Source: JAGNXB01 sp942490895 (GTDB taxonomy: Bacteria > Bacteroidota > Bacteroidia > Chitinophagales > Saprospiraceae). Taken from it: a DNA stretch of 64,000 nucleotides. The notes beneath the pieces are model-generated. The model worked only from the letters and a program-made list of their open reading frames with translations. It did no database searches and was not told the origin of the DNA. Below, piece after piece: positions 9,021-18,574 of this stretch. The stretch spans positions 464,410 through 528,409 of the forward strand of contig CALNZC010000052.1 in assembly GCA_942490895.1 (NCBI GenBank), written 5' to 3'. Made by a program: the position numbers and the translations under genes. How positions within the stretch are numbered: position 1 is the first letter of the stretch; the number at the start of each line of letters is the position of its first letter.

Positions 9021-9683
9021 ATGCAGCCTCCTACTCCGTCCTTGCGCGATACGATGATCCCTGAGATTCGCCAGGCCTTTTCATCACTCAACGATCAACT
9101 TCTGCTTCAGGAGTTGGCCAATCAGGGGCGATGCATGAAGTTCAAGGCCGGTGAGATCATTATGGATTACGGTGAATATATCCGGATGGTGCCGCTGGTG
9201 CTTGAGGGGTCGATCAAGGTGATGCGGGAAAACGAGGAGGGCGAAGAATTGTTCTTGTACTATCTGAATTCCGGAGAGTCTTGCTCGATGTCATTTTCCT
9301 GCTGCATGGCGGATAAGCGGAGTTCCGTTCGGGCCATTGCTGAAGAGGATACACGTATTCTGGGAATCCCTGTCCGGTATGTGGATGAGTGGATCAGCAA
9401 GTATCCAGTGTGGAAGAATTTTGTCATGCGATCGTATGATCAACGCATGATGGAATTGGTCAACACCATCGACACGATTGCTTTTAAACGAATGGATGAA
9501 CGGCTGTGGGAATATCTTGAACAGAAAGCCTTCACCCACGATTCTAAAGAAATCCAGACCACCCACCAGCAGATCGCCTGGGATCTGCATGCTTCACGAG
9601 AGGCTATTTCCCGACTCTTGAAGCAATTGGAAAAAATGGGGAAGCTCACCCTCGGACGCAATAAGATCACTTTAACCGAGTAG
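9021..9683 (+). CDS. Crp/Fnr family transcriptional regulator
   Basis: 220 residues. The N-terminal part (about 25-140) is a cyclic-nucleotide-binding-like beta-roll with GEIIMDYGEYIRMVPLVLEG and the GEELFLYYLNSGESC segment. The C-terminal part is a winged helix-turn-helix (TTHQQIAWDLHASREAISRLL, about residues 176-197). The three cysteines in SCSMSFSCCM are common in Bacteroidota members of this family and could sense redox or metal, but this is inference. The effector and regulon are unknown. ATG at 9,054 is an alternative start, 11 codons in. It precedes the two-component pair by about 100 bases. Confidence 0.88.
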   Translation: MQPPTPSLRDTMIPEIRQAFSSLNDQLLLQELANQGRCMKFKAGEIIMDYGEYIRMVPLVLEGSIKVMRENEEGEELFLYYLNSGESCSMSFSCCMADKRSSVRAIAEEDTRILGIPVRYVDEWISKYPVWKNFVMRSYDQRMMELVNTIDTIAFKRMDERLWEYLEQKAFTHDSKEIQTTHQQIAWDLHASREAISRLLKQLEKMGKLTLGRNKITLTE

Positions 9684-9780
9684 GGGCAGGACGGTCAAAT
9701 TGTCCAACTTTAATGGCATTCTAATCGTCCCAGTAAAACCAAAGGTTCCTTCTCGTTTGTTGTGGAGTAAACCAGGAAAC

Positions 9781-10467
9781 ATGCACATTCTAATCGTTGA
9801 AGATGAGCCGGGGGTTGCCTCATTTGTAGCCCGTGGGTTGACCGAAGCAGGTCATCAACCGGATATCGCTGCCACGGGTGAATTGGGGCTCAATAAAGCG
9901 TTAGAAGGATCACATGATGCCTTGATTCTTGATCTGATCCTACCCGGTATCACCGGACTAGAAGTCTGCCGCCGATATCGCGAGGAAAAGGGATTTGACA
10001 CACCCATTTTAATGCTGACCGCCCTGGGCAGTACAGAAGACATCGTTGCCGGATTGCATGTCGGAGCCGATGATTACCTCGTCAAGCCTTTTAAATTCAA
10101 GGAATTGCTCGCCCGGATCGAGGCGTTAACCCGAGGTCGTGTTCGTCAGGCTAATACTGAAAAGCTTGTCGCTGCTGATCTGGAGATCGACATGTATCGT
10201 CGAATGGTCAGTCGGGCGGGACAACCCATACGACTGACCGCTCGCGAATATGACCTGTTGGTTTATTTACTGAAGAATAAAGACCGGGTGGTCAGCCGTG
10301 AAGCTATTCTGGCAGCAGTCTGGAATATGGATTGGGATGTCGAAACCAATGTAGTGGATGTCTACATTAACTATCTGCGCAATAAGATCGACAAGCCATT
10401 TGAACAGCGACTCATTAAAACAATGATCGGCATGGGCTATGTCCTCACAGAAGAAAATATGGCATGA
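9781..10467 (+). CDS. OmpR-family response regulator
   Basis: 228 residues from ATG 9,781 (MHILIVEDE), chosen because the upstream in-frame extension has no family resemblance. The receiver domain has the acidic pair ED at 7-8, the phosphoacceptor Asp51 in LDLILPG, the switch TALGS and the conserved KPF lysine. The C-terminal winged helix (about residues 130-225) ends in VYINYLRNKID and TMIGMGYVL, typical of OmpR/PhoB regulators. Its stop overlaps the kinase start by 4 bases (ATGA), so it is paired and coupled with the kinase. Confidence 0.95.
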   Translation: MHILIVEDEPGVASFVARGLTEAGHQPDIAATGELGLNKALEGSHDALILDLILPGITGLEVCRRYREEKGFDTPILMLTALGSTEDIVAGLHVGADDYLVKPFKFKELLARIEALTRGRVRQANTEKLVAADLEIDMYRRMVSRAGQPIRLTAREYDLLVYLLKNKDRVVSREAILAAVWNMDWDVETNVVDVYINYLRNKIDKPFEQRLIKTMIGMGYVLTEENMA

Positions 10468-11816
10468 AAATTCGCCATCGGCTGACGTTGCTTTTTACCA
10501 TATCTGTCGCGGGAGTGATGCTCCTGCTTTACTTTTTTATCTTTTATTATTCCAGGGATTTCCATCGTCGTGAATTTTTTGACCGGTTGTCCCAGCGTGT
10601 CGACCTCACCGAAAAATTCTTTCTTGAAGAATCCAGGTTGCCTCCCCAATTGGCCCGGCAGGTGCGGGAACAATTTCTGCTTAAACTGTCGGATGAAAAA
10701 GAGTGGCTGTTGACTCCGGATGGAGTCCTACCTGATTCGTTAGCACCCTTTCTCACTTCTGGAATACTGGACCTTTTGCCAGGTCAGGAAATTCAGTTCA
10801 TTGATCAACGACGCCAGGGCCTGGCGCGGATTTATGAATTGGATGGACGACATCATTTGATTGTGGTGACAGCTGTGGATGAATTTGGCCACACCAAGTT
10901 GGCCAACCTCCAGCGTATTCTGATGTATTCACTGCCATTCAGTTTGGTCCTGGTCGGACTGATCGGTTGGTTTGCCACTCGCCGGGCGCTGATGCCGCTT
11001 GACCGAAATATTACCCGGACCCGAGAAATTACCGCATCCAATTTGGGTACTCGATTGGAATTACCCAAACAGCGAGATGAGATCCATGACTTCTCAGCGA
11101 TCATCAATGATCTGCTGGACCGGTTGCAGAGTGCATTTGAGTTCCAAAAGAAATTTATCAGCAACGCCAGCCATGAGATTCGAAACCCGCTAACGGTGAT
11201 CGCAGGTGAGGCCGAGATCGCTCTTTCTGCAGAACGCCCTGCAGCGGAATACCGGCAATCACTGGAGACCATCGCACAGGAAGCCGAGCGTTTGCATCAA
11301 CTGGTGAACAGCTTGCTTTCTCTTGCCCGAACCGGAGGAGAAGGAGTGCTTCCAGAAAGAGAAGACATTCCCTTGCCCGAACTGATCCTTGAAATCCAAG
11401 AAGGGGTCAGTAAAAAACACGATCCGTCAAACATTAAATGGCCAGACCTTTCGGATGACACTCTACCTGAATCGATATTTTGCAATCGCATGTTATTTCG
11501 ATCTGCCCTGGTCAACCTGATCGACAATGCCTGCAAATATGACCTGTCCAAAACCATATCTGTAGACATCCGGTATGACGAAGGCCTATGGACGTTTGAG
11601 GTTACAGATCAAGGTGTTGGGATCCCTGAATCAGAGCTGCATCTTGTGACCGAACCCATGTACCGCGCAACCAACGCAAGGCCCTTTCCCGGGCAAGGAT
11701 TGGGATTGGCCATGGTGGACAGAATAATCCGTTGGCATGCCGGCAGTTTACATATTCAATCCACACCCCAACAAGGCACAATAGCGCGGATCACACTCCC
11801 CATCCTCAAAAATTGA
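10464..11816 (+). CDS. Sensor histidine kinase
   Basis: 450 residues. Two membrane segments (about 10-30 and 150-170) bracket a periplasmic sensor region; a HAMP-like linker follows. The dimerisation and phosphoacceptor domain has NASHEIRNPLTVIAGE with His237. The ATPase domain has the N box LIDNACKYD, DQGVGIPE (G1) and FPGQGLGLAMV (G2). It autophosphorylates and passes phosphate to the adjacent regulator. The layout resembles CusS/ArlS-like kinases, but the signal cannot be told from the sequence. Confidence 0.94.
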   Translation: MKIRHRLTLLFTISVAGVMLLLYFFIFYYSRDFHRREFFDRLSQRVDLTEKFFLEESRLPPQLARQVREQFLLKLSDEKEWLLTPDGVLPDSLAPFLTSGILDLLPGQEIQFIDQRRQGLARIYELDGRHHLIVVTAVDEFGHTKLANLQRILMYSLPFSLVLVGLIGWFATRRALMPLDRNITRTREITASNLGTRLELPKQRDEIHDFSAIINDLLDRLQSAFEFQKKFISNASHEIRNPLTVIAGEAEIALSAERPAAEYRQSLETIAQEAERLHQLVNSLLSLARTGGEGVLPEREDIPLPELILEIQEGVSKKHDPSNIKWPDLSDDTLPESIFCNRMLFRSALVNLIDNACKYDLSKTISVDIRYDEGLWTFEVTDQGVGIPESELHLVTEPMYRATNARPFPGQGLGLAMVDRIIRWHAGSLHIQSTPQQGTIARITLPILKN

Positions 11817-11892
11817 CAAGCAGGGGTCAGTTGGTGTTTTCTGTTGCAATGCATAGATCAGCCCTCCGTTCCAATAGAAACGGAATTCGATT

Positions 11893-13356
11893 TTGCACCC
11901 CGAGCTACCAGATCGCTTTTTCAATCTTTCGACCCCAAATCGAACGGAGCTATCTGTCAACCGTATTGAAAAAGATGCTTTTCCAATTCTTTGTCTGGGC
12001 ATTCTGATTTATTCGACCATGTTGATCATGGCTATTATCTTTTACAAGGAAAGGACTGTATTTGTAGATATCGCATTCCACCTTTTCAGTCTAATCACGA
12101 CGGAGACCTGGGCCATTCAGAATTTTCGGTTTGGCGCCATCCTGACACAGGCTCTCCCCCTGCTGGGAATCAAACTTGGTCTTTCGTTAAAGACTCTAGC
12201 CATCCTCTATTCCATTTCATTTCCGCTCCTCTATCTGGGCGTATTTCTAATGATCACTCGGTACTTACATCAACACAGACTCGGTCTTTTATTACTGGGT
12301 TATAATTTGATCATGGTAACGGATACCTTCTATTGGATTCAAAGTGAATTATCCCAAGGCATCGCCTTATTAATCCTCTATTTTGCCAGTTTGTTTTGGG
12401 TAGATCAACACTCACAGAAACAAACTCACATTATCTGGACTATCATCCACCCCCTTTTCCTCTTTATGTTGGCTTTCTTTCACCCGCTGATCCTGATTCC
12501 CTTTTCCTTTTTATGGATGTACTTCTGGCATATTGGTGCACTGAGTAGTCGACTACTACACCTTTCCGGAGCCAGCTTTATGGGTATGTATTTCATCAAG
12601 TTCATATTTTTCAAGACACCATATGACCAGGGTTCAATCGCCGCACTGAAAAATTGGAAGGACTATTTTCCCCGGTTTGACGAAATCCCCAGCATGCAGG
12701 TTTTTGCCCTGGATCTGTTCCAGGACTATTATTTACTTGTGATCGGGGCTTTGGCTATCCTCGTATGGTGCCTGTATCATCGAAAGTGGAAGACACTACT
12801 CTTAACAATAGGCGGGTTTATTGGATATGCCACGCTCGTCAATGTTGCCTACCCAACAGATACCGTCAAATTCTATCGTGAAAACCTGCAATTACCCCTG
12901 GCTCTATTCATTCTGGCTCCTGTTATTTTCGAGATCTCTTCGACTATCCGTCCAAAGAAAATAGTTTACTTCTTTATGATCATCTCAATCATCCGAATTG
13001 CACACATCCAACATACGCATTCCCTCTACACACAGCGATTGGAATGGATGCGAACATATATGACAGATGCAGGATTCACAGGTCAGTCAAAACTCATAGT
13101 CGATAATGCCACGGTGCCGAAAGAAATATTGTTCATGACCTGGGCGACGTCATACGAGTTCTGGCTATTATCCACTTTAGAGACCGGAAATACAGCTTCG
13201 ATCATCATGACCGATCGGCCTCAGGATGCAGAATGGGCTGCCGGGAAAGGAGATGTTTTTATCTCTCAATGGGGTGTCTTTTCCTATGCGGAACTCCCGG
13301 AACGATATTTCCATTTTCAAGACGGTTCACCCTATCGGATTATTCGCCCGGAATGA
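11893..13356 (+). CDS. Polytopic inner-membrane protein, unknown function
   Basis: 487 residues with about ten hydrophobic segments between residues 30 and 390, short loops rich in aromatic residues, and a soluble C-terminal tail of about 100 residues (from MRTYMTDAGF). The arrangement recalls GT-C-type glycosyltransferases or polysaccharide membrane proteins, but no catalytic loop motif was recognised, so this is only a suggestion. The TTG at 11,893 gives the longest frame; ATG near 12,019 is possible. The neighbouring FkbM gene on the other strand is convergent and may share a cell-surface context. Confidence 0.65.
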   Translation: MHPELPDRFFNLSTPNRTELSVNRIEKDAFPILCLGILIYSTMLIMAIIFYKERTVFVDIAFHLFSLITTETWAIQNFRFGAILTQALPLLGIKLGLSLKTLAILYSISFPLLYLGVFLMITRYLHQHRLGLLLLGYNLIMVTDTFYWIQSELSQGIALLILYFASLFWVDQHSQKQTHIIWTIIHPLFLFMLAFFHPLILIPFSFLWMYFWHIGALSSRLLHLSGASFMGMYFIKFIFFKTPYDQGSIAALKNWKDYFPRFDEIPSMQVFALDLFQDYYLLVIGALAILVWCLYHRKWKTLLLTIGGFIGYATLVNVAYPTDTVKFYRENLQLPLALFILAPVIFEISSTIRPKKIVYFFMIISIIRIAHIQHTHSLYTQRLEWMRTYMTDAGFTGQSKLIVDNATVPKEILFMTWATSYEFWLLSTLETGNTASIIMTDRPQDAEWAAGKGDVFISQWGVFSYAELPERYFHFQDGSPYRIIRPE

Positions 13357-13453
13357 TTTTTCCGGATTGTAGCCATTTTGTTGATCTGCTGAATCAGGAT
13401 GGAATTCGCCGCATAGGGACCATAAAAAAATCGGAGGATGGAAACCACCTCTA

Positions 13454-14440
13454 TTACCCTTGAAACAGGTAGACCAGATTATCAGAAGTCAAACTTTTTG
13501 TCACTAGATATGCCTCAATATCCAGGGCAAGAACAGGTTGACCCTCCTGATCGATTGCGTGAGGTTGGTAGCCCAAACTGCGCAACAAGGCGTCGGCTTC
13601 CTGATGCCCACCGCCACTGGTGGCTACATCCAGATACTCCATGACGATGGGTGAATGAAAGGAGGCTAATGCTTCCATCCCTCCTTTGATCACCCGGTTT
13701 TCTGCGCCCTCTACATCGATCTTGATCAGGTGAGGTTGAAATTCCGGAATAAGCTGATCAAAGGTTGTGGTTTGAATACGCACTTCTACCGGCGGATAGT
13801 CCGCATACCAATCCTCCTCCAGATAGGGTGTGATATCCAGGGAATTGTACTCTGAATAACGTACTGGAAAGGTATAGAAGGTCATTTCACCAATTTCCTC
13901 TGCAAGTGCGAGGGGCAAAGCCTTAGCACTTGCCATATGGCTCAAATTAGCCTCGAGGACGGCAAATGTCTGCGGTGTGGCCTCAATGGCCATCACCTTC
14001 CCTTCTGGTCCGACCAGTCGAGCCGCCAGAGCAGAGAAGTACCCGTAATGTGCACCAATATCCAGGAATCGATGGCCTACGGAGAGGGTTTCGACCAGAT
14101 AACGCGCGAGTCGAATCTCAGAGTCATGGCTTTTCCCCCCCAAGAGGTAAATATCCGTACCTGCTGGAAGGAGGACTTTCAATCGCTGATCGTAAAATGT
14201 TTTTCGGGTGATCGGCAAACCAATGCGGCACAATGGAAACACCAGGTATTGCCAGATCATGGCCAGCAGATACCGTCCCGGATGGTGGAGCAATCGTGTC
14301 CATTTTCCTGCTTTAGCCCGACGATCCAGGGCCCCTAACCTGCGGATCAATCTTTTTTTGAGCTGTGTTGTCTGAAGGCCTGTTTGATCATCCATTTCGG
14401 CAGGAAAGATACAGGGTTTCATCAAGTTTGTAAAAGACAA
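13454..14440 (-). CDS. FkbM family methyltransferase
   Basis: 328 residues from a TTG at 14,440; the ATG at 14,422 (MKPCIFPAEMDD) is an equally good start. The SAM-binding motif I is FLDIGAHYGYFSALAARL, followed by the acidic strand end MAIEATPQTF and the FkbM signature LIKIDVEGAENRVIKGG. Such enzymes O-methylate sugars or lipid-linked compounds in surface polysaccharide and secondary-metabolite pathways. The N-terminal 80 residues include a hydrophobic stretch (YLLAMIWQYLVFPL) that could attach it to the membrane. It is divergent from the beta-barrel gene. Confidence 0.88.
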   Translation of the reverse strand: MSFTNLMKPCIFPAEMDDQTGLQTTQLKKRLIRRLGALDRRAKAGKWTRLLHHPGRYLLAMIWQYLVFPLCRIGLPITRKTFYDQRLKVLLPAGTDIYLLGGKSHDSEIRLARYLVETLSVGHRFLDIGAHYGYFSALAARLVGPEGKVMAIEATPQTFAVLEANLSHMASAKALPLALAEEIGEMTFYTFPVRYSEYNSLDITPYLEEDWYADYPPVEVRIQTTTFDQLIPEFQPHLIKIDVEGAENRVIKGGMEALASFHSPIVMEYLDVATSGGGHQEADALLRSLGYQPHAIDQEGQPVLALDIEAYLVTKSLTSDNLVYLFQG

Positions 14441-14456
14441 GCCCCAATTCCCGAAC

Positions 14457-14464
14457 TATCTTTG
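14457..14464 (+). promoter_or_regulatory. Bacteroidota-type -7 promoter box (TATCTTTG)
   Basis: TATCTTTG fits TAnnTTTG and lies 34 bases before the ATG of the beta-barrel gene. A TTTG at 14,427-14,430 is a possible -33 element, but the 26-base spacing is longer than the usual 19 or so. Confidence 0.45.
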
Positions 14465-14497
14465 CTGCGTTCCGTTCAACAGAGATAACTTCTATCC

Positions 14498-16966
14498 ATG
14501 CGTTCAAGATACCTAAGCTTTTACCTCGTTCTGATGAGCGCTACCCTATTTGCTCAACCTCCTGGTCGACCTGGTAGCGGCACTCCCCTGATCAAAGGCA
14601 ATATCAAAGGCATCCTGGTGGATAGTCTTACCCAGTCTCCATTGGAATATGCGTCAGTCGTTCTGACCCTGCCCGGAGGTAAAATGCTGGACGGTGTCGT
14701 CACAGATCCAGATGGCAGCTTCAAGATTCGAGATGTAAATGCGTCGACCTATGCCGTTCAGATCACTTTTATCGGATATGAGCCCAAGACAATTTCCGAC
14801 TTGACCACAACACCGGAAAACCCTGACCTGGATCTCGGCTATGTCTTTCTAGTCCCCATGGGCATCAATCTGGCGGAGATCATCGTGGCAGAAGAAGCAC
14901 CGATCATGGAATCGAAGATCGACAAGATCGTTTACAATGCAGATAAGGACCTGACCAATACGGGAGGTGATGGCGCTGATGTTTTACGAAAAGTTCCACT
15001 TCTGTCTGTCGATCTCGATGGTAATGTGAGTCTTCGGGGAAACAGTAATGTTCGGATCTTTATTAATGGCAAACCGTCCTCCATGTTTGCGGGCAGCGTC
15101 GCTGACGCTTTGAAAAGTCTACCTGCCGACCAGATCAAGTCAGTGGAGGTCATCACGACGCCGACGGCCAAATATGATGGCGAAGGCAGCACCGGGATCA
15201 TCAATATTCTGATGAAAAAACCGGAGCTGGAGGGATTGACCGGATCAGCAGATGTCAGCATCGGCACTCGCTCCAATAATGCGGGGTTGAATCTGGCACA
15301 TACCCGTGGACGGTTCGGCATCAACATGAATGCCGGCACTCGTTTTACCTGGAAAAGACCTGGCACCAATTCGTTTTACCGCGAAGATGATTTGCCCGGT
15401 GGGTTGACCCGTGTTCTTTCACAGGATGGAAAAAACAATTCATCCTGGCGAGGATTCAATGGATCGATCGGTGCATTTTATGACTTCAATGCCTATCACA
15501 GCTTGACCAGTAATGTACGGATCAATGGCCGACAATATGTCCGAGACGGGCTCACTGAGAATTTTTTTAATGATCCCGTTGCGATGATCCAACAGGATTA
15601 CAGTCGATTTAATGATGATGTCAATCTCAGCTCAGGTTTTGACTGGAGTACGGATTACCGAAAGACATTTGCAGGAAATAAAGAGCGCGAATGGACCATG
15701 GCCTACCAATTGAGTGGCGACTTTTCTGATGATGGCACCCAGATACTGCAGACAGGGGAGCCTTCCCTGGAATTAAATCAGGACAATATCAATCAGGGGC
15801 TCAATCTGGAACATATCCTGCAGACCGATTATATCCATCCATTTTCCAAGATGATCAAATTGGAAACCGGATTAAAAGCCACACTACGCCGATTGACCAG
15901 TGATTATGCATATCAGAATTATGATGAGATCAGCGGTCAGTTTTTAGAAGATCCGCTGACCAGTGGATCGTTTAATTACCTGCAAGATGTGGCAGCAGCC
16001 TACGCAAGTACAACGATTAATATCGGAGATAAATATGCTGTGATCGCCGGGGCCCGATATGAGTACACCTGGATCGAAGGAGATGCTGTTAATGGCGAAT
16101 TGCCGTTTACCAACACCTATGGCAACCTCTTACCCAGTGGAATCATCCAGCGAAAATTCGGGCCATTCAGCAGTTTGAAAATGGCCTTTTCCCAGCGTAT
16201 TCAACGTCCTGGTTTGCGCTATATCAATCCCTACCAGCAACTCAGTGATCCGAGAAATATCACTGTAGGCAATCCGACTTTGTTGCCCGAGCTGACCAAC
16301 CAGATCGAACTCAGTTACAATGCCTTCGCCAAAGGAACTGTGTATAATGCATCCTTGTACTATCAGAATACAGCTGATGTGATCGAGAACTTTTTGACGG
16401 TCAATACCGAGGGCGCTTCGGTCACGACTTATCAGAACATAGGCAAGAAGGAAGCCATCGGTATCAATCTGTTTACGACCGCTGGTTTCTTCAAAAAGAA
16501 ATTGACTGTTCGGGTCAGTCTGGATGTAAATACCTACTCAGCTACGGGTACGATTAACGGGGTCACCCTGAGCAATGAGGATCTGGTGTATCGTTCCTTT
16601 ATCAATATGAACTATGACTTTGGCAAGGGGTATAAGGCGGAGATGTTCGGCATGTTCCGCTCCCAGAATGTCTCCTTGCAGGGGCGGACCCCCAGTTTCT
16701 GGATGTACAGTTTTGCCTTCCAAAAAGAATTCGGAAAATCCTGGCAATTGGGGATCCGAATTGTCGAACCGTTCAATTTGAACAAATCCTTCCGTTCTGA
16801 TCTGGAAGGCCCCACCTTTCGTCAGGAGAGCAACTTTACGGTGCCTTTCCAAAGTTTTGGTGTGAGTGCCCGATATCGTTTTGGCAAGATCGAAGGCCGT
16901 AGCCGCGATCGTAGTACCCGGATCAAGAGTGATGATCTGAAGGGCGGTGATGACCAGCAGTTCTAA
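14498..16966 (+). CDS. Outer-membrane beta-barrel / TonB-receptor-like protein
   Basis: 822 residues. A signal peptide (to about residue 22, LFAQPP) is followed by a carboxypeptidase-regulatory-like domain (about 30-115; IKGILVDSLTQSPLEYASV), then a plug-like domain with GGDGADVLRKVPLLSVD and VRIFINGKPSSMF, and a long beta-barrel to the end. The order matches the Bacteroidota outer-membrane beta-barrel family (OMP_b-brl_3) that resembles TonB-dependent receptors without a clear TonB box. No SusD-like partner is adjacent, so a glycan-uptake role is not supported. The substrate is unknown. Confidence 0.88.
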   Translation: MRSRYLSFYLVLMSATLFAQPPGRPGSGTPLIKGNIKGILVDSLTQSPLEYASVVLTLPGGKMLDGVVTDPDGSFKIRDVNASTYAVQITFIGYEPKTISDLTTTPENPDLDLGYVFLVPMGINLAEIIVAEEAPIMESKIDKIVYNADKDLTNTGGDGADVLRKVPLLSVDLDGNVSLRGNSNVRIFINGKPSSMFAGSVADALKSLPADQIKSVEVITTPTAKYDGEGSTGIINILMKKPELEGLTGSADVSIGTRSNNAGLNLAHTRGRFGINMNAGTRFTWKRPGTNSFYREDDLPGGLTRVLSQDGKNNSSWRGFNGSIGAFYDFNAYHSLTSNVRINGRQYVRDGLTENFFNDPVAMIQQDYSRFNDDVNLSSGFDWSTDYRKTFAGNKEREWTMAYQLSGDFSDDGTQILQTGEPSLELNQDNINQGLNLEHILQTDYIHPFSKMIKLETGLKATLRRLTSDYAYQNYDEISGQFLEDPLTSGSFNYLQDVAAAYASTTINIGDKYAVIAGARYEYTWIEGDAVNGELPFTNTYGNLLPSGIIQRKFGPFSSLKMAFSQRIQRPGLRYINPYQQLSDPRNITVGNPTLLPELTNQIELSYNAFAKGTVYNASLYYQNTADVIENFLTVNTEGASVTTYQNIGKKEAIGINLFTTAGFFKKKLTVRVSLDVNTYSATGTINGVTLSNEDLVYRSFINMNYDFGKGYKAEMFGMFRSQNVSLQGRTPSFWMYSFAFQKEFGKSWQLGIRIVEPFNLNKSFRSDLEGPTFRQESNFTVPFQSFGVSARYRFGKIEGRSRDRSTRIKSDDLKGGDDQQF

Positions 16967-16992
16967 ATCGGAAAGGGGAAAGCGGAAGGAAA

Positions 16993-17986
16993 TAACCACT
17001 TAGTCACTGAGGACACCTTAGCGGTAAAAAACAAATCTTACTAGAGAGATCAAAGGTATACTGAAGTGAAAAGTAGGTCACTAAGAGATCCTGAAAGGCA
17101 GAAATTCGATGGTGGAAGGCGGAGTTTTTATTGTCGCCCGCTTTGTCTACTTGACTATGTCAATAAACGAATAAACCCATAACCGAATAAACGCAAGAAT
17201 ATCATTCGGTATTCGGCATCCAGTCGATTTGCTAACAGGCTGCAGTCGGAAGGATATAACCACTTAGTCACTTAGGACACCTTAGCGGTAAAAACCAAAT
17301 CTTGCTAGAGAGGTCAAAGGTATACTGAAGTGAAAAGTAGGACACTAAGAGATCCTGGAAGGCAGAAATTCGATGGTGGAAGGCGGAGTTTTTATTGTCG
17401 CCCGCTTTGTCTACTTGACTATGTCAATAAACGAATAAACCCATAACCGAATAAACGCAAGAATATCATTCGGTATTCGGCGTCCAGTCGATTTGCTAAC
17501 AGGCTGTAGTCGGAAGAAAATAACCACTTAGTCACTTAGGACACCTTAGCGGTAAAAAACAAATCTTACTAGAGAGATCAAAGGTATACTGAAGTGAAAA
17601 GTAGGTCACTAAGAGATCCTGAAAGGCAGAAATTCGATGGTGGAAGGCGGAGTTTTTATTGTCGCCCGCTTTGTCTACTTGACTACGTCAATAAACGAAT
17701 AAACCCATAACCGAATAAACGCAAGAATATCATTCGGTATTCGGCGTCCAGTCGCTTTGCTAATAGGCTGCAGTCGGAAGGATATAACCACTTAGTCACT
17801 GAGGACACCTTAGCGGTAAAAAACAAATCTTACTAGAGAGATCAAAGGTATACTGAAGTGAAAAGTAGGACACTAATAGATCCTGGAAGGCAGAAATTCG
17901 ATGGTGGAAGGCGGAGTTTTTATTGTCGCCCGCTTTGTCTACTTGACTATGTCAATAAACGAATAAACCCATAACCGAATAAACGC
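16993..17986. repeat. Tandem repeat, 264-bp unit, about 3.8 copies
   Basis: Copies start at 16,993, 17,257, 17,521 and 17,785, exactly 264 bases apart; the fourth stops matching after about 17,986. Copies differ by only scattered substitutions (for example CACTGAGG versus CACTTAGG, TCACTAAGAG versus ACACTAATAG), so the expansion is recent. A short upstream flank (CGGAAGG from about 16,983) also matches. Each unit contains two near copies of CGAATAAAC and a possible stem CCGAATA...TATTCGG. No open frame persists through the unit. Confidence 0.93.
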
Positions 17987-18574
17987 CCGCATGTTTTTCG
18001 ATTCCCGGCGTTCACGTTTCACAACGTGCATTGCATTGGAGGTTCATTTCCCGTGGGAAGGGTAAAGGGTAAAATAATTATCCAGTACTAATTCCCTGTA
18101 CAATGTCACCCATTCTCTCCGTCACTTCGTCTCTTCGTCTAATACTTCCGGTCGGTGACAAAGAGCCGGTGGGTCCTTAAGGCTAAGGTGTAAATAAAAT
18201 TTTAGCAACTTTAATACATTCTGCTCCTTTGTGATAGATTGCTCGCGCAAAGGCGCAAAATCGCAAAGGAACACCTTCTGCCAGAGGAAATAATACCTTT
18301 AAATCCCAGCTATTTGCTTCATGATTTAGCAGCGTGAAAGCTCGCAAATAAATTTAGAGGGAATCAAAATTGACGACATTCATTTTACCTATTAAATCTC
18401 TGGGAAACCCTGTGGCATTTCTACTTCCAAAATCCCTTTGCGCCTTATTGTCTTCGCGCCTTCTGCGCCTTTGCGAGAACTAGCTACTGAAGAGAGAGTT
18501 TAAGGGAAATAGCTAAAGAAATTGCCTGAATTTTATTTAAGGTGCAATATCTCTCCGTCACTCCGTCTCTTCGT
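17987..18574. other. Non-coding spacer with direct and inverted repeats
   Basis: No gene is visible. A 47-base direct repeat lies at 18,114-18,160 and 18,550-18,596, the second copy being the 3' end of the polyprenyl synthetase gene. A GCGCAAAGG-type motif near 18,244-18,270 recurs in inverted orientation near 18,435-18,480 (TTGCGCC, CTGCGCCTTTGCG), so the interior could fold back on itself. Confidence 0.7.
18114..18160 (-). pseudogene. Vestigial copy of the polyprenyl synthetase 3' end
   Basis: Read on the minus strand, this segment encodes LFVTDRKY and a stop, matching the last codons (YFVTDRKY, stop) of the synthetase 436 bases to the right, plus 30 or so bases of shared downstream sequence. 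About 44 of 47 bases agree. It is a duplicated tail, not an expressed gene. Confidence 0.75.

Noticed and set aside
16993..17986. CRISPR array
   Set aside because: The repeats are 264 bases, head to tail with no spacers, and there are no cas genes.
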